Positions 34,673 to 41,968 of a stretch of 44,865 nucleotides of DNA are shown one piece after another. This stretch comes from Planctomicrobium piriforme (lineage in GTDB: Bacteria > Planctomycetota > Planctomycetia > Pirellulales > UBA1268). Each line of letters starts with the position of its first letter. The first letter of the stretch is position 1. The position numbers and the translations under genes are program-made. The notes beneath the pieces were generated by a model that was given only the letters and a program-made list of their open reading frames with translations, did no database searches and was not told where the DNA came from. The stretch covers positions 1 to 44,865 of the forward strand of contig CAMAVC010000017.1 of NCBI GenBank assembly GCA_945861585.1, read 5' to 3'.

Positions 34673-35034
34673 TCACAACACCGGCAGCGACGGCAGCGGC
34701 GGCGAGGCGGCGGCTGTGGCGGCGAGGTGGCCCACGAGGCGCTCGCAGATGGCTTCGAGATATGGCCGGGCGGCGGGGTCGTCGTAGTTGGCGGCGGTCT
34801 GGCCCGCGTCGCCGTGCTCGCGGATCGGGATCTGGAGCGGCACTTCACCCAGGAACGGGATGTCGAGCTCCTTCGCCGTGCGCTTCGCGCCGCCGGTGCC
34901 GAAGATGTCGTAGCGCTTCTGCGTGTCGGGGCAGACAAAGAAGCTCATGTTTTCCACCATGCCCAGGAGCGGGATGTTCACCTTCCTGAACATCGCGATC
35001 GTGCTCTTGCCCACGCCCTCCTTGCCCGAGCCGA
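34673..35034 (-). pseudogene. Gutted copy of mrp (Fe-S carrier P-loop ATPase)
   Basis: The C-terminal half is well conserved: IAMFRKVNIPLLGMVENMSF, CPDTQKRYDIFGTGGAKRTA, then IPFLGEVPLQIPIREHGDAG, ending PLPSLPVL. Immediately upstream, the Walker A loop VGSGKEGVGKST is joined directly to IAMF. Normal Mrp has about 115 residues between them, holding the Walker B-type DLPPGTGD segment, plus an N-terminal DUF59 domain; all are missing. The frame stays open to 35284 but the text before the P-loop is not Mrp. The last 38 codons match the minus-strand gene at 44746-44865 with only synonymous differences, so this is a deleted duplicate. A short expressed product is possible but could not work as an ATPase. 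Confidence 0.82.
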
Positions 35035-35452
35035 CGCAACTTGTCGCCCAGATGGCGACCCAGCGCCGTGGCAGCACGCAGCGGACCCGTCTGATACGGC
35101 CAGCTTCACCATACCTCACCGAGAGCTGTTCCAGCGCGAATGGAGGCCGGCACAGTACGCCGCAGTCGTGATCGGCCGCGTAGGGAAAAACTTCGCGCAG
35201 CAGCCGTGAGAACTTTGCGAGAACACGCCGCCGGGGCATCATCTCCACCTGTGGCGCCCGCCGCTTCGGCGCGCAGCCGGTCAATGTCGGCTACCTCCCG
35301 CTCGCGGCCGGCTACCCCCTGCTCCCGCTCCCGGCCCTCGCCCGCTGGCTCGAGAGACGCGTCCGGTTCGAGGCCTGGCCTCACCCGGCCCGTCCCATCG
35401 AGCTCAGACTACTGCGAACAAGAGGCTGTTTCCCACAGATTCCCGGTCATTC
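35035..35452. other. Spacer with no supported gene
   Basis: Between the mrp remnant and the sigma-factor promoter I see open frames but no family-like protein, no repeat copy and no RNA gene. The left edge may contain the junction where the rest of mrp was lost. Confidence 0.5.
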
Positions 35453-35484
35453 CGTAAGAATTCAAGGCTCCGCGGGTTTTCTAG
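35453..35484 (+). promoter_or_regulatory. Candidate ECF promoter of the sigma-factor gene
   Basis: CGTAAGAA (35453-35460), 16 nt, then TTTTCTAG (35477-35484), about 33 bp before the ATG at 35518. The same two blocks with the same 16-nt spacing occur before the PEP-CTERM gene (37686-37718). This is the form expected of an ECF sigma promoter and suggests autoregulation. Confidence 0.5.
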
Positions 35485-35517
35485 ATATTGGTTGTGCTGC
35501 CTGCTGGAACGGGCTCG

Positions 35518-36060
35518 ATGGCGCTTTCCCACGATGAATTTGTCGCCCTCCTCACCTCGTCGCAGCGCAGGATATGCGGCTTCATCTGCACGCTCGTCGT
35601 CGATCTCACCGATGCCGAGGAGGTGCTCCAGGAGACGAATCTCACGCTCTGGCAGCAGGCCGACCGCTTCGAGCCGGGCACCGACTTCGTGGCATGGGCC
35701 TGTCGGGTGGCCCACTTCAAGGTGCTCAAGTGGCGCGACGCCCGCAAGCGCCAGCGGGCGCACTTCGACGACGACGTCCTCGACGTGATCGCCTCAGAGG
35801 CGATCGAGGAGCAGCGCATGCATGGGCAACTGGCCGCCGAGCGCTACGAACTCCGCCGGCTCGCGCTCGCAGCCTGCCTCGATGAGCTTTCCGATCGCAA
35901 TCGCAATGCCTTGATGCTGCGCTACAACGGCAAGCACTCGCTCACCTCGATCGGTGCCGAGCTCGGTCGCACGGCCAACGCCGTCTCGCAACTCCTGCAT
36001 CGAATCCGCTCCGCGCTTCGGGAGTGCATGGATCGCCGCCTTGCCGAAACCGCGCCCTGA
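35518..36060 (+). CDS. ECF sigma factor, planctomycete/Verrucomicrobium type
   Basis: The 180-residue protein has region 2 at about 10-75 (SSQRRICGFICTLVVDLTDA, EEVLQETNLTLWQQADRFEP, DFVAWACRVAHFKVLKWRDA) and region 4 at about 115-170 (CLDELSDRNRNALMLRYNGK, SLTSIGAELGRTANAVSQLL). The QETNLTLW and DFVAWACRVAHFKVL text is typical of the planctomycete ECF group. It would direct RNA polymerase to a small regulon. A FecR-domain gene follows 50 bp later and probably acts as its regulator or membrane partner. I use ATG 35518; a TTG frame to 35488 adds only ten unlikely residues and would overlap the promoter. Confidence 0.9.
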   Translation: MALSHDEFVALLTSSQRRICGFICTLVVDLTDAEEVLQETNLTLWQQADRFEPGTDFVAWACRVAHFKVLKWRDARKRQRAHFDDDVLDVIASEAIEEQRMHGQLAAERYELRRLALAACLDELSDRNRNALMLRYNGKHSLTSIGAELGRTANAVSQLLHRIRSALRECMDRRLAETAP

Positions 36061-36110
36061 CTTTTTCCTGCCACGATTTCCGCCCGCCTCCGACCGCGCC
36101 CCCCACGCCC

Positions 36111-37637
36111 ATGCCCGACACGAATCCCACTCCACCGCTCGGCGACCTCGACGCGCTCCTGTCGCAGCTCGTCGACGGCACGATCTCCCCGGCTGATCGG
36201 GCCAGCCTGGAGGGCATGCTGCGGTCCGACCGCGCCGTCCGTGACGCCTACCGCGCGTTCATGCACATGGAGTCGATGCTGGCCTGGCAGCTCGTGCAGC
36301 CGCCGGCCGGGGCCGTGACGGATGCGATTCGGCTGGAGGAGGATCGCAGCCGCAGTGCCGCGGCTCGGATCGCGTGGAAACGGTCGGCCGCCTGGCTCCT
36401 TCCCCTCGTGGCGACGGCGATGACGGCCGGCGCGATCGCTCTGGTGATGGTGTTCACGGTGCCAGACCGCGGCGGGGCACCTCCAGCCGGCTCTGCGATT
36501 GATGCATGCGCCCTCCTCGCCGACTTCACCGATGCGGAATGGGCCGACGGCCTCCAGATCGAGCGGGGCGCCGCGTTCGCCCCAGGGCCGCTGCGGCTCG
36601 TGGCGGGCTCGGCGCAGTTGCGATTTCGCTCAGGGGCGTTCGTCACGCTGAGCGGTCCGGCCGAGATCGAGGTGCTCGACGGCAACTCGCTGTTTTTGCG
36701 CAGTGGCCGGATCATCCCCTACGTGCCGCACTCGGCCAAGGGCTTCACCGTGATCTCGCCGACTGGTGAAGTGATCGACCTGGGCACCGAATTCGCCATC
36801 AGCGTCGATGCCGACGGCCAGACCGACGTCCACGTGATCTCCGGCGACGTGCAGCTGGCGCGGGGCCGGGTTGCGCAGGGCACGTTCCTCACCATGAAGC
36901 AGGGCTTTGGTGGCCGTGTCGCCCCGACTGCCGCCGCTCCCGAGTTCATCGACACGCCGCTCGTGTTCGACGATTTCTCCGCCTACCCGCCGACGCTGCA
37001 TTGGCAAGACATCGACTCGGGCCGGGTGGCGACGATCCATGACGGGCAGCTCGCGATCCCCGTGGAGCATCGCGGCCGGGGCATCACCAAGCAGCGCAGC
37101 AGCCGGATCGTGTTGGAGCACGACTTTTCCGCGATGCGGGGCCGCCGCACGGCCATCTCTTTTCGGGGCCTGCTCCCGGAGGCGGGAATCGACGGGGCCA
37201 ATCGCTGGCTGGCCTGCGTGATCGACGACGGCAGTGGCGATCCGCCGCTGGCCATGGAGCGAGAGGCGGTGCTCGCCGCCCTGGTCTCGCCACACTTCCA
37301 GGCGGCCGCCCGCATCGACGGCGGCAACAACCAGCAGACACGGGTGTTTTCCCGCGACAAGGACGCGATCGGACCCTACCAGGTGTTCATGACGATCGAC
37401 GACACGCCCGCCGCCCATGCGGCCTACGGCGGCGCCGTGGCCGATGTGACCGTGAACGGCCAGAGCGTGATCCAGCGCGAGCGCATCTGTCTGCCCGATC
37501 GCCCCCGCATCGGCCTGCAGACCTACGGCAGTTCCACCGTCCGCGGGCGGGGCGAGGCCTTGGTCGACGATTTCAGCGTGAGCGTGTCGGTCGACGCCGC
37601 GGGCGGGAATCCGGCGTCCGAGCCGCAAGTCCAGTAG
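36111..37637 (+). CDS. FecR-domain transmembrane protein, putative anti-sigma partner
   Basis: The 508-residue protein has a cytoplasmic N-terminus with an anti-sigma-like helix set (LGDLDALLSQLVDGTISPAD, DRAVRDAYRAFMHMESMLAW). One membrane segment follows near 93-117 (LLPLVATAMTAGAIALVMVF). A FecR domain then covers about 165-275: LRFRSGAFVTLSGPAEIEV, GKGFTV-like KGFTVISPTGEVIDLGTEFA, DVHVISGDVQL. The C-terminal 220 residues resemble a LamG/concanavalin-like beta domain (FDDFSAYPPTLHWQDIDSG, VDDFSVSV). This layout follows ECF genes in many planctomycetes. It would relay a signal from outside, perhaps a bound glycan, to the sigma factor. The ATG at 36111 excludes a spurious longer frame that overlaps the sigma gene. 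Confidence 0.87.
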   Translation: MPDTNPTPPLGDLDALLSQLVDGTISPADRASLEGMLRSDRAVRDAYRAFMHMESMLAWQLVQPPAGAVTDAIRLEEDRSRSAAARIAWKRSAAWLLPLVATAMTAGAIALVMVFTVPDRGGAPPAGSAIDACALLADFTDAEWADGLQIERGAAFAPGPLRLVAGSAQLRFRSGAFVTLSGPAEIEVLDGNSLFLRSGRIIPYVPHSAKGFTVISPTGEVIDLGTEFAISVDADGQTDVHVISGDVQLARGRVAQGTFLTMKQGFGGRVAPTAAAPEFIDTPLVFDDFSAYPPTLHWQDIDSGRVATIHDGQLAIPVEHRGRGITKQRSSRIVLEHDFSAMRGRRTAISFRGLLPEAGIDGANRWLACVIDDGSGDPPLAMEREAVLAALVSPHFQAAARIDGGNNQQTRVFSRDKDAIGPYQVFMTIDDTPAAHAAYGGAVADVTVNGQSVIQRERICLPDRPRIGLQTYGSSTVRGRGEALVDDFSVSVSVDAAGGNPASEPQVQ

Positions 37638-37685
37638 CGACAGCACTTTCCGTCGCGATTTTGAAAAATCCGAACGGATGGATTG

Positions 37686-37718
37686 CGTAAGAAATGCCGC
37701 CCCCGGCGGTTTTCTTAC
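37686..37718 (+). promoter_or_regulatory. Candidate ECF promoter of the PEP-CTERM gene, also a hairpin
   Basis: CGTAAGAA, 16 nt, TTTTCTTAC: the same blocks and spacing as at 35453-35484. Here GTAAGAAA and TTTCTTAC are also perfect inverted repeats around CCGCC-CCC-GGCGG, so the segment could instead fold as a hairpin ending the FecR transcript. It is about 50 bp before the GTG at 37770. Confidence 0.5.
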
Positions 37719-37769
37719 ATCTTCAGGGATGACCTGTCGGCGCAGTCGGATCGGCGGAGGGGGCTCCTC

Positions 37770-40490
37770 GTGAAACCTCGGTTTTGGACTTTTTTTCTCG
37801 CCCTGGCGGTGTCCGCGGCTGCGCCTACCGTCGGTCTTGCCCAGCTCGTCTGGGACACGAGCACGGCGTCCGGGTTTCAAAACGGCAACGGCACTTGGGG
37901 CACCGACAACTTCTGGACCACCAACGGCACGACGCTGCAGGCGTGGAACTCGGCGAATATCGCCTGGTTCGGTGGCAATGGCACCACGGCTGCCAGTCCC
38001 AGCGGCAATTTCACCATCACCGTCAACGGCCTACAGACGGCGAATGGTGTCCGACAAGTATCGCTCGGCGCGGGGAACTTCACGTTGACTGGCGGCACTC
38101 TGTCGCTGCCCGACGGCGCCCTCCGGGTGGACCAGGGAACCCTGACGATCAATTCCGTGCTTACGAACACAGGCGGTAGCGTCTACCACCTTAACGCGCA
38201 AGCCGGTACGACGTTGATTCTCGGCGGCAACAACACATTCACCACGACTCCTCAAATTCGTGGTGGCGCAGGCGGCACGGTTCGCCTCAATCACGTCGGG
38301 GCGCTCGGCACGAGCTCCACGGTGCAGTTTGTCAATGGTTCGGTGAATCTTGATCTCAATGGCCTCAACATCAGCGGCAAGACGATCACGATCGACAACG
38401 GCCAGACTGGTTTTCTTACCAACACTGCTGCTACCAAGTCTGTCTGGAGCGGCAACGTGGACCTGTCAGTCGGAACTGGCACGCTGCGTGCCGGAGGAAC
38501 CGGCGCGGAAGTCGAAATCAGTGGCATTATCAGCGGCGCCAACGCCCTGCAGTCGATGGACAATGGCGTCCTGCGCCTCACCGGAAACAATACCTACAGT
38601 GGTGGCAACAGCGTGCGGGCAGGATCGACATTGATCGTGGGCCACACCAACGCACTGGGCGCCGTGAGCGGGACCACCTTCATCGGTTCGAGCACGCTGG
38701 ATCTCAACGGCTTCGATATCGGGAGCAGGCCGGTTTACTTCCAGCAGAACGACAGCAAATTGGTGAATGACAACACGACCACCGCCGCCGTTCACAGTGG
38801 CACGCTCTTCATGCAGTTCAACCGCTCCAACTCCCAGATCGGCGGCGCGGGCGACCTGACCCTCAGCGGCAACATCACCCTTGCCTCGGGGAGCACCACA
38901 GGTGGCGGTTTTACCAAGGCGGGGGCGGGCAAACTGACCCTCTCAGGCTCCAGCAACTACACCGGCAGCACGACCATCAGCGCCGGCACGCTCGCCTTCG
39001 ACCGCGTGGCGGCCCTCGAGTCGTCGAGCGGGATCAGCATCGCGGCCGGCACCGTTCTGGACTACACGGGCACGGCCGGCACCCTCTCCCGCAACGTCAC
39101 GGTCTCCTCGAGCGGCACCGGCACGATCCGCAACTCTGGCGGCGAGAAGCTCACGCTCTCCGGCACGCTCACGAAAGACGGCCGCGTGCTCCGGCTCACC
39201 GGCGGCGTGTTCGACGTGACGGGCAGGATCGTGGGGGCGAGCGCGAATAGCGACCTGCTCGTCGACGGCACCTCCACCGTCACACTCCTGGCCGCCAACA
39301 CCTACGTCGGCCCCACATTCGTGAACCAGGCGAGCAACCTGATCGTCGGCATCAACAATGCGATCCCGAGCAACTCCGTCGTGACCCTGGGAAACGCCAC
39401 GACGACGGGCACGCTCTCGCTCGGCTCGTTCACCAACGCGATCGGCGGTCTGGCGTTTGGCTCCGGCGGCGGCACGCTGCGACTGGCGGCCACGAGCACG
39501 TCCGCCGCGCCGCTCACCGCCGCGACCGGCACGATGACGCTCACCAACGGCACGCTCGATCTCGCGGGCAGCGGCTCGACGGCCGGCCTCTATCGCGTGC
39601 TCTCCGCCCAGTCGGTGTCGGGATCGTTCACGAGCGTCACCGGCGCGAGTGCTGCGTATCAGGTAATCACGTCGGCGACGAGTGTCGACTACCAGCAGCG
39701 GGCTGTCCTCGGCGCGGTCACGGTGACGAGTCCAACAGTCTCGATCATCACCGGCGGCTCGGCGGCCTTCACTTATACTGTCGCAAACTCCGCCCTCTCC
39801 GGCGGTGCCGACCTCGGCTTCTCCTCGGGCTCGCTGTCGAACATTGCCGGCTCGTCGAGCGGCACGGCCGCGGCAGCCGGCACGAGCGGCGCGATCTCCG
39901 GCCTCACGTTCACGGGCACGTCGGTCGGCACCTTGCAGCAGGGCACGTTCACCGTGAGCGCCCCGTCCGCCTTCGGCACGACTACGTCGACGGGCACCGT
40001 GGCCGTGACGGTGCTCGACCACGCGACATCGAGCCTCGGCTCGGGCCCCTCTGCCGTCTTGAGCACCGTGCTCAACCTCGGCACCTGGGACTACGGCTCG
40101 AGCACCTGGACCAGCGGCACCAGCTCCGGCCAGTTCTCGATTTTCAACCTGGCAAGCAGCTTCGGCTCATCGCTGACGGCAGATCTCTCGCTCGTGAGCG
40201 TGTCGGGCACGGGCAACGGGTTCACGACGAATCTCGGCACGTATACCGACATCGCAGGCGGCTCCTCCCAGCAGTATTCGGTGTTCGTGAACCCGGCGTC
40301 GTTCCTCACCTCGGGCACGCAGTCGGTGACGTTCACGATCGCAATGAGCGACAAGACGGGCATGGCGGGAGCAACCCCGAGCAACACGCTTTCCGTGACC
40401 GCGAATGTGGTGGTGGTGCCGGAGCCGGGTGCCCTCGCCCTCGCCGGCCTCGGCATCGCCGCCGCCTGGGCCCTCCGTCGCCGATCGTAG
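37770..40490 (+). CDS. PEP-CTERM protein with autotransporter-associated beta-strand repeats
   Basis: The 906-residue secreted protein has a signal peptide (PRFWTFFLALAVSAAAPTVG, cleavage near LAQ). A long Thr/Ser/Gly-rich beta-helical body follows with repeats such as GAGKLTLSGSSNYTGSTTIS and LTGNNTYSGGNSVRAGSTLI, the autotransporter-associated repeat type. The C-terminus is a PEP-CTERM sorting tag: VPEPGALALAGLGIAAAW then RRRS. PEP-CTERM proteins are cut by an exosortase and usually end up on the outer surface or in an exopolysaccharide matrix. The GTG start is supported by GGAGGGGG about 9 nt upstream; a TTG frame from 37683 would put the promoter inside the gene. The stop TAG is the first part of a GTAGGACAGG palindrome copy. 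Confidence 0.88.
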   Translation: MKPRFWTFFLALAVSAAAPTVGLAQLVWDTSTASGFQNGNGTWGTDNFWTTNGTTLQAWNSANIAWFGGNGTTAASPSGNFTITVNGLQTANGVRQVSLGAGNFTLTGGTLSLPDGALRVDQGTLTINSVLTNTGGSVYHLNAQAGTTLILGGNNTFTTTPQIRGGAGGTVRLNHVGALGTSSTVQFVNGSVNLDLNGLNISGKTITIDNGQTGFLTNTAATKSVWSGNVDLSVGTGTLRAGGTGAEVEISGIISGANALQSMDNGVLRLTGNNTYSGGNSVRAGSTLIVGHTNALGAVSGTTFIGSSTLDLNGFDIGSRPVYFQQNDSKLVNDNTTTAAVHSGTLFMQFNRSNSQIGGAGDLTLSGNITLASGSTTGGGFTKAGAGKLTLSGSSNYTGSTTISAGTLAFDRVAALESSSGISIAAGTVLDYTGTAGTLSRNVTVSSSGTGTIRNSGGEKLTLSGTLTKDGRVLRLTGGVFDVTGRIVGASANSDLLVDGTSTVTLLAANTYVGPTFVNQASNLIVGINNAIPSNSVVTLGNATTTGTLSLGSFTNAIGGLAFGSGGGTLRLAATSTSAAPLTAATGTMTLTNGTLDLAGSGSTAGLYRVLSAQSVSGSFTSVTGASAAYQVITSATSVDYQQRAVLGAVTVTSPTVSIITGGSAAFTYTVANSALSGGADLGFSSGSLSNIAGSSSGTAAAAGTSGAISGLTFTGTSVGTLQQGTFTVSAPSAFGTTTSTGTVAVTVLDHATSSLGSGPSAVLSTVLNLGTWDYGSSTWTSGTSSGQFSIFNLASSFGSSLTADLSLVSVSGTGNGFTTNLGTYTDIAGGSSQQYSVFVNPASFLTSGTQSVTFTIAMSDKTGMAGATPSNTLSVTANVVVVPEPGALALAGLGIAAAWALRRRS

Positions 40491-40524
40491 GACAGGCTTC
40501 ACGTAGGACAGGCTTCAGCCTGTC
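40487..40524. repeat. One and a half REP-like palindromes, providing a stop codon
   Basis: GTAGGACAGGCTTC (40487-40500) is a half copy whose TAG (40488-40490) ends the PEP-CTERM gene. A full copy GTAGGACAGGC-TTCA-GCCTGTC (40503-40524) follows in tandem. They sit in the 54-bp spacer before the DUF1559 gene. Confidence 0.75.
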
Positions 40525-40544
40525 AACAGGTCGTCGCGCTCTCC

Positions 40545-41477
40545 ATGAAACAAAGTCACCGCGCGTTCACGCTCGTTGAGTTGCTCGTGGTGATCGCCAT
40601 CATCGGCGTGCTCGTCGGACTGCTGTTGCCGGCGATCCAGGCGACTCGTGAGTCTGGCCGCCGCGGATCATGCACCAACAACCTCAAGCAGTGGGCGCTC
40701 GCGATGCTCTCGCACCACGACGTCCGGAAGGCGTTCCCCTACGGCACGAGCCGCACGAATCCGCAGGGCCTCGAAGCGAGTGTCGTTCCCGCTCCGGCCA
40801 ACCCGCCGCGCCGCACGTTCATCGTGTCGCTCTGGCCATACCTTGAGGCGACCACCCTCGCCACCACTTACAACTACGATGAGATCTTCACCACCGCCAC
40901 CAATCGCCCCCTCTGCAACACGCCGCTGGGCGTGTACTACTGCCCGAGCGACCGGCCCGGCGCGAAAGCGGCAGCGAATGCCAGCACGAACGTGTGCGCA
41001 GTCAACTACATCATCAACTGGGGCACGACGACGTTTTCCGGGGCGGGCCGCAAGGCTCCGTTCGGCTGGCTGGGAGGCTGGACCTGGCACAACCAGCTTC
41101 CCTATCGCACCCGGATCGCGGACATCACCGACGGCACGTCGAAGACGCTGCTCATGTCCGAGGTCGCGCTCCCGCCCCAGAATGCCGTGATCGACACCCG
41201 GCCTCATCGCTTCAACGACGTCGGTTCGCCAGGATTCATGACCCGCACGACACCGAACTCCACGGTCCCAGACGACCTCGAGCAGTGTGATCCCTATCTC
41301 CCCTGCCGCGTGTCGGGTCGCGGGGAGATGTCATTGGCCGCCCGCAGCCGCCACCCCGGCGGCGTCGTGGTCGCGCTGTGCGATGGGAGCGTGAGGTTCG
41401 TGACCGACGCGGTCAACATCGGCACCTGGCAGGCGCTCAGCACGATGGCCAGCGGCGATGCGGTGGGCGATTATTGA
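40545..41477 (+). CDS. DUF1559 prepilin-like protein
   Basis: The 310-residue protein starts MKQSHRAFTLVELLVVIAIIG, a type IV prepilin leader and hydrophobic stem. The residue before the expected cleavage is Ala rather than the usual Gly, which can weaken processing. DUF1559 text follows: SGRRGSCTNNLKQWALAMLS, YYCPSDRPG, ITDGTSKTLLMSE and the C-terminal SRHPGGVVVALCDGSVRFV. Planctomycetes carry many such proteins, thought to be secreted pseudopilins; their roles are mostly unknown. The stop overlaps the next start by one base (TGATG). It lies between the PEP-CTERM and lipoprotein genes and is probably in the same transcription unit. Confidence 0.92.
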   Translation: MKQSHRAFTLVELLVVIAIIGVLVGLLLPAIQATRESGRRGSCTNNLKQWALAMLSHHDVRKAFPYGTSRTNPQGLEASVVPAPANPPRRTFIVSLWPYLEATTLATTYNYDEIFTTATNRPLCNTPLGVYYCPSDRPGAKAAANASTNVCAVNYIINWGTTTFSGAGRKAPFGWLGGWTWHNQLPYRTRIADITDGTSKTLLMSEVALPPQNAVIDTRPHRFNDVGSPGFMTRTTPNSTVPDDLEQCDPYLPCRVSGRGEMSLAARSRHPGGVVVALCDGSVRFVTDAVNIGTWQALSTMASGDAVGDY

Positions 41478-41956
41478 TGAGGCCGCCGATCGACACGACG
41501 ACTACGGCCGGCAGCGCACAGCCTTCTCGCCCAGCCCGGCTGGATCTGACAGTTGCGATTCGAAGCGTGGTGATCGTGGGCCTCGCGGTCGTCGCCGGCT
41601 GCGGTCCGCGGGCGACGGTCGTCACCGGCGTGGTGACGCTCGACGGCGCGGCCGTGGCGGGGGCCAGCGTGCAACTGTTTCCCGTGGGTGGCCAGGGCCA
41701 ACCGGCGGGGGCGACAACTGACGACGCCGGGAAGTTTTGGGCGAAGGTCTCGCCGGTGCCGCTCCGCGTGCTCGTGAGCAAGCGGAAGTTCGGCGGCTAC
41801 GTGGAAGACCCACGGGATCCGGCGGGCGGCAAAATCGCAGTGGTCGACGAGATCCTGCCCGCCCGGTACGCCGACCTCAAGACCACTCCGCTCACTGCCG
41901 AGCCCCGCGCCGGGCAGACGACCACAGTCAAGCTCACTCTCACGACGGCGCCCTAG
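41477..41956 (+). CDS. Small lipoprotein with carboxypeptidase-regulatory-like domain
   Basis: The 159-residue protein has a long basic N-region, a hydrophobic stretch and a lipobox (VGLAVVAGC, cysteine near 42). A short beta-sandwich follows: VVTGVVTLDGAAVAGASVQL, GATTDDAGKFWAKVSPVPLR, GGYVEDPRDPAGGKIAVVDE, ending TVKLTLTTAP. These small transthyretin-like lipoproteins commonly follow DUF1559 genes in planctomycetes. The ATG shares its A with the preceding TGA, so translation is coupled. No enzyme motif is visible; a role in the envelope is likely. Confidence 0.82.
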   Translation: MRPPIDTTTTAGSAQPSRPARLDLTVAIRSVVIVGLAVVAGCGPRATVVTGVVTLDGAAVAGASVQLFPVGGQGQPAGATTDDAGKFWAKVSPVPLRVLVSKRKFGGYVEDPRDPAGGKIAVVDEILPARYADLKTTPLTAEPRAGQTTTVKLTLTTAP

Positions 41957-41968
41957 CGAGACCACACC

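Noticed and set aside
34673..35284. Treating the mrp remnant as an intact 203-residue gene
   Set aside because: The Walker A loop is joined directly to IAMFRKVN, so the Walker B-type region is missing, and the upstream residues are not Mrp-like.
35200..35400. A stretch reading VNVGYLPLAAGYPLLPLPAL, recalling the start of NrtA/CmpA-type solute-binding proteins
   Set aside because: The resemblance ends after about 20 residues, with no start codon context and no continuation. Too weak to call even a remnant.
37683..37769. TTG start extending the PEP-CTERM protein by 29 residues
   Set aside because: The extension puts a non-hydrophobic charged segment before the signal peptide and overlaps the candidate promoter; the GTG at 37770 has a strong purine-rich ribosome-binding site.
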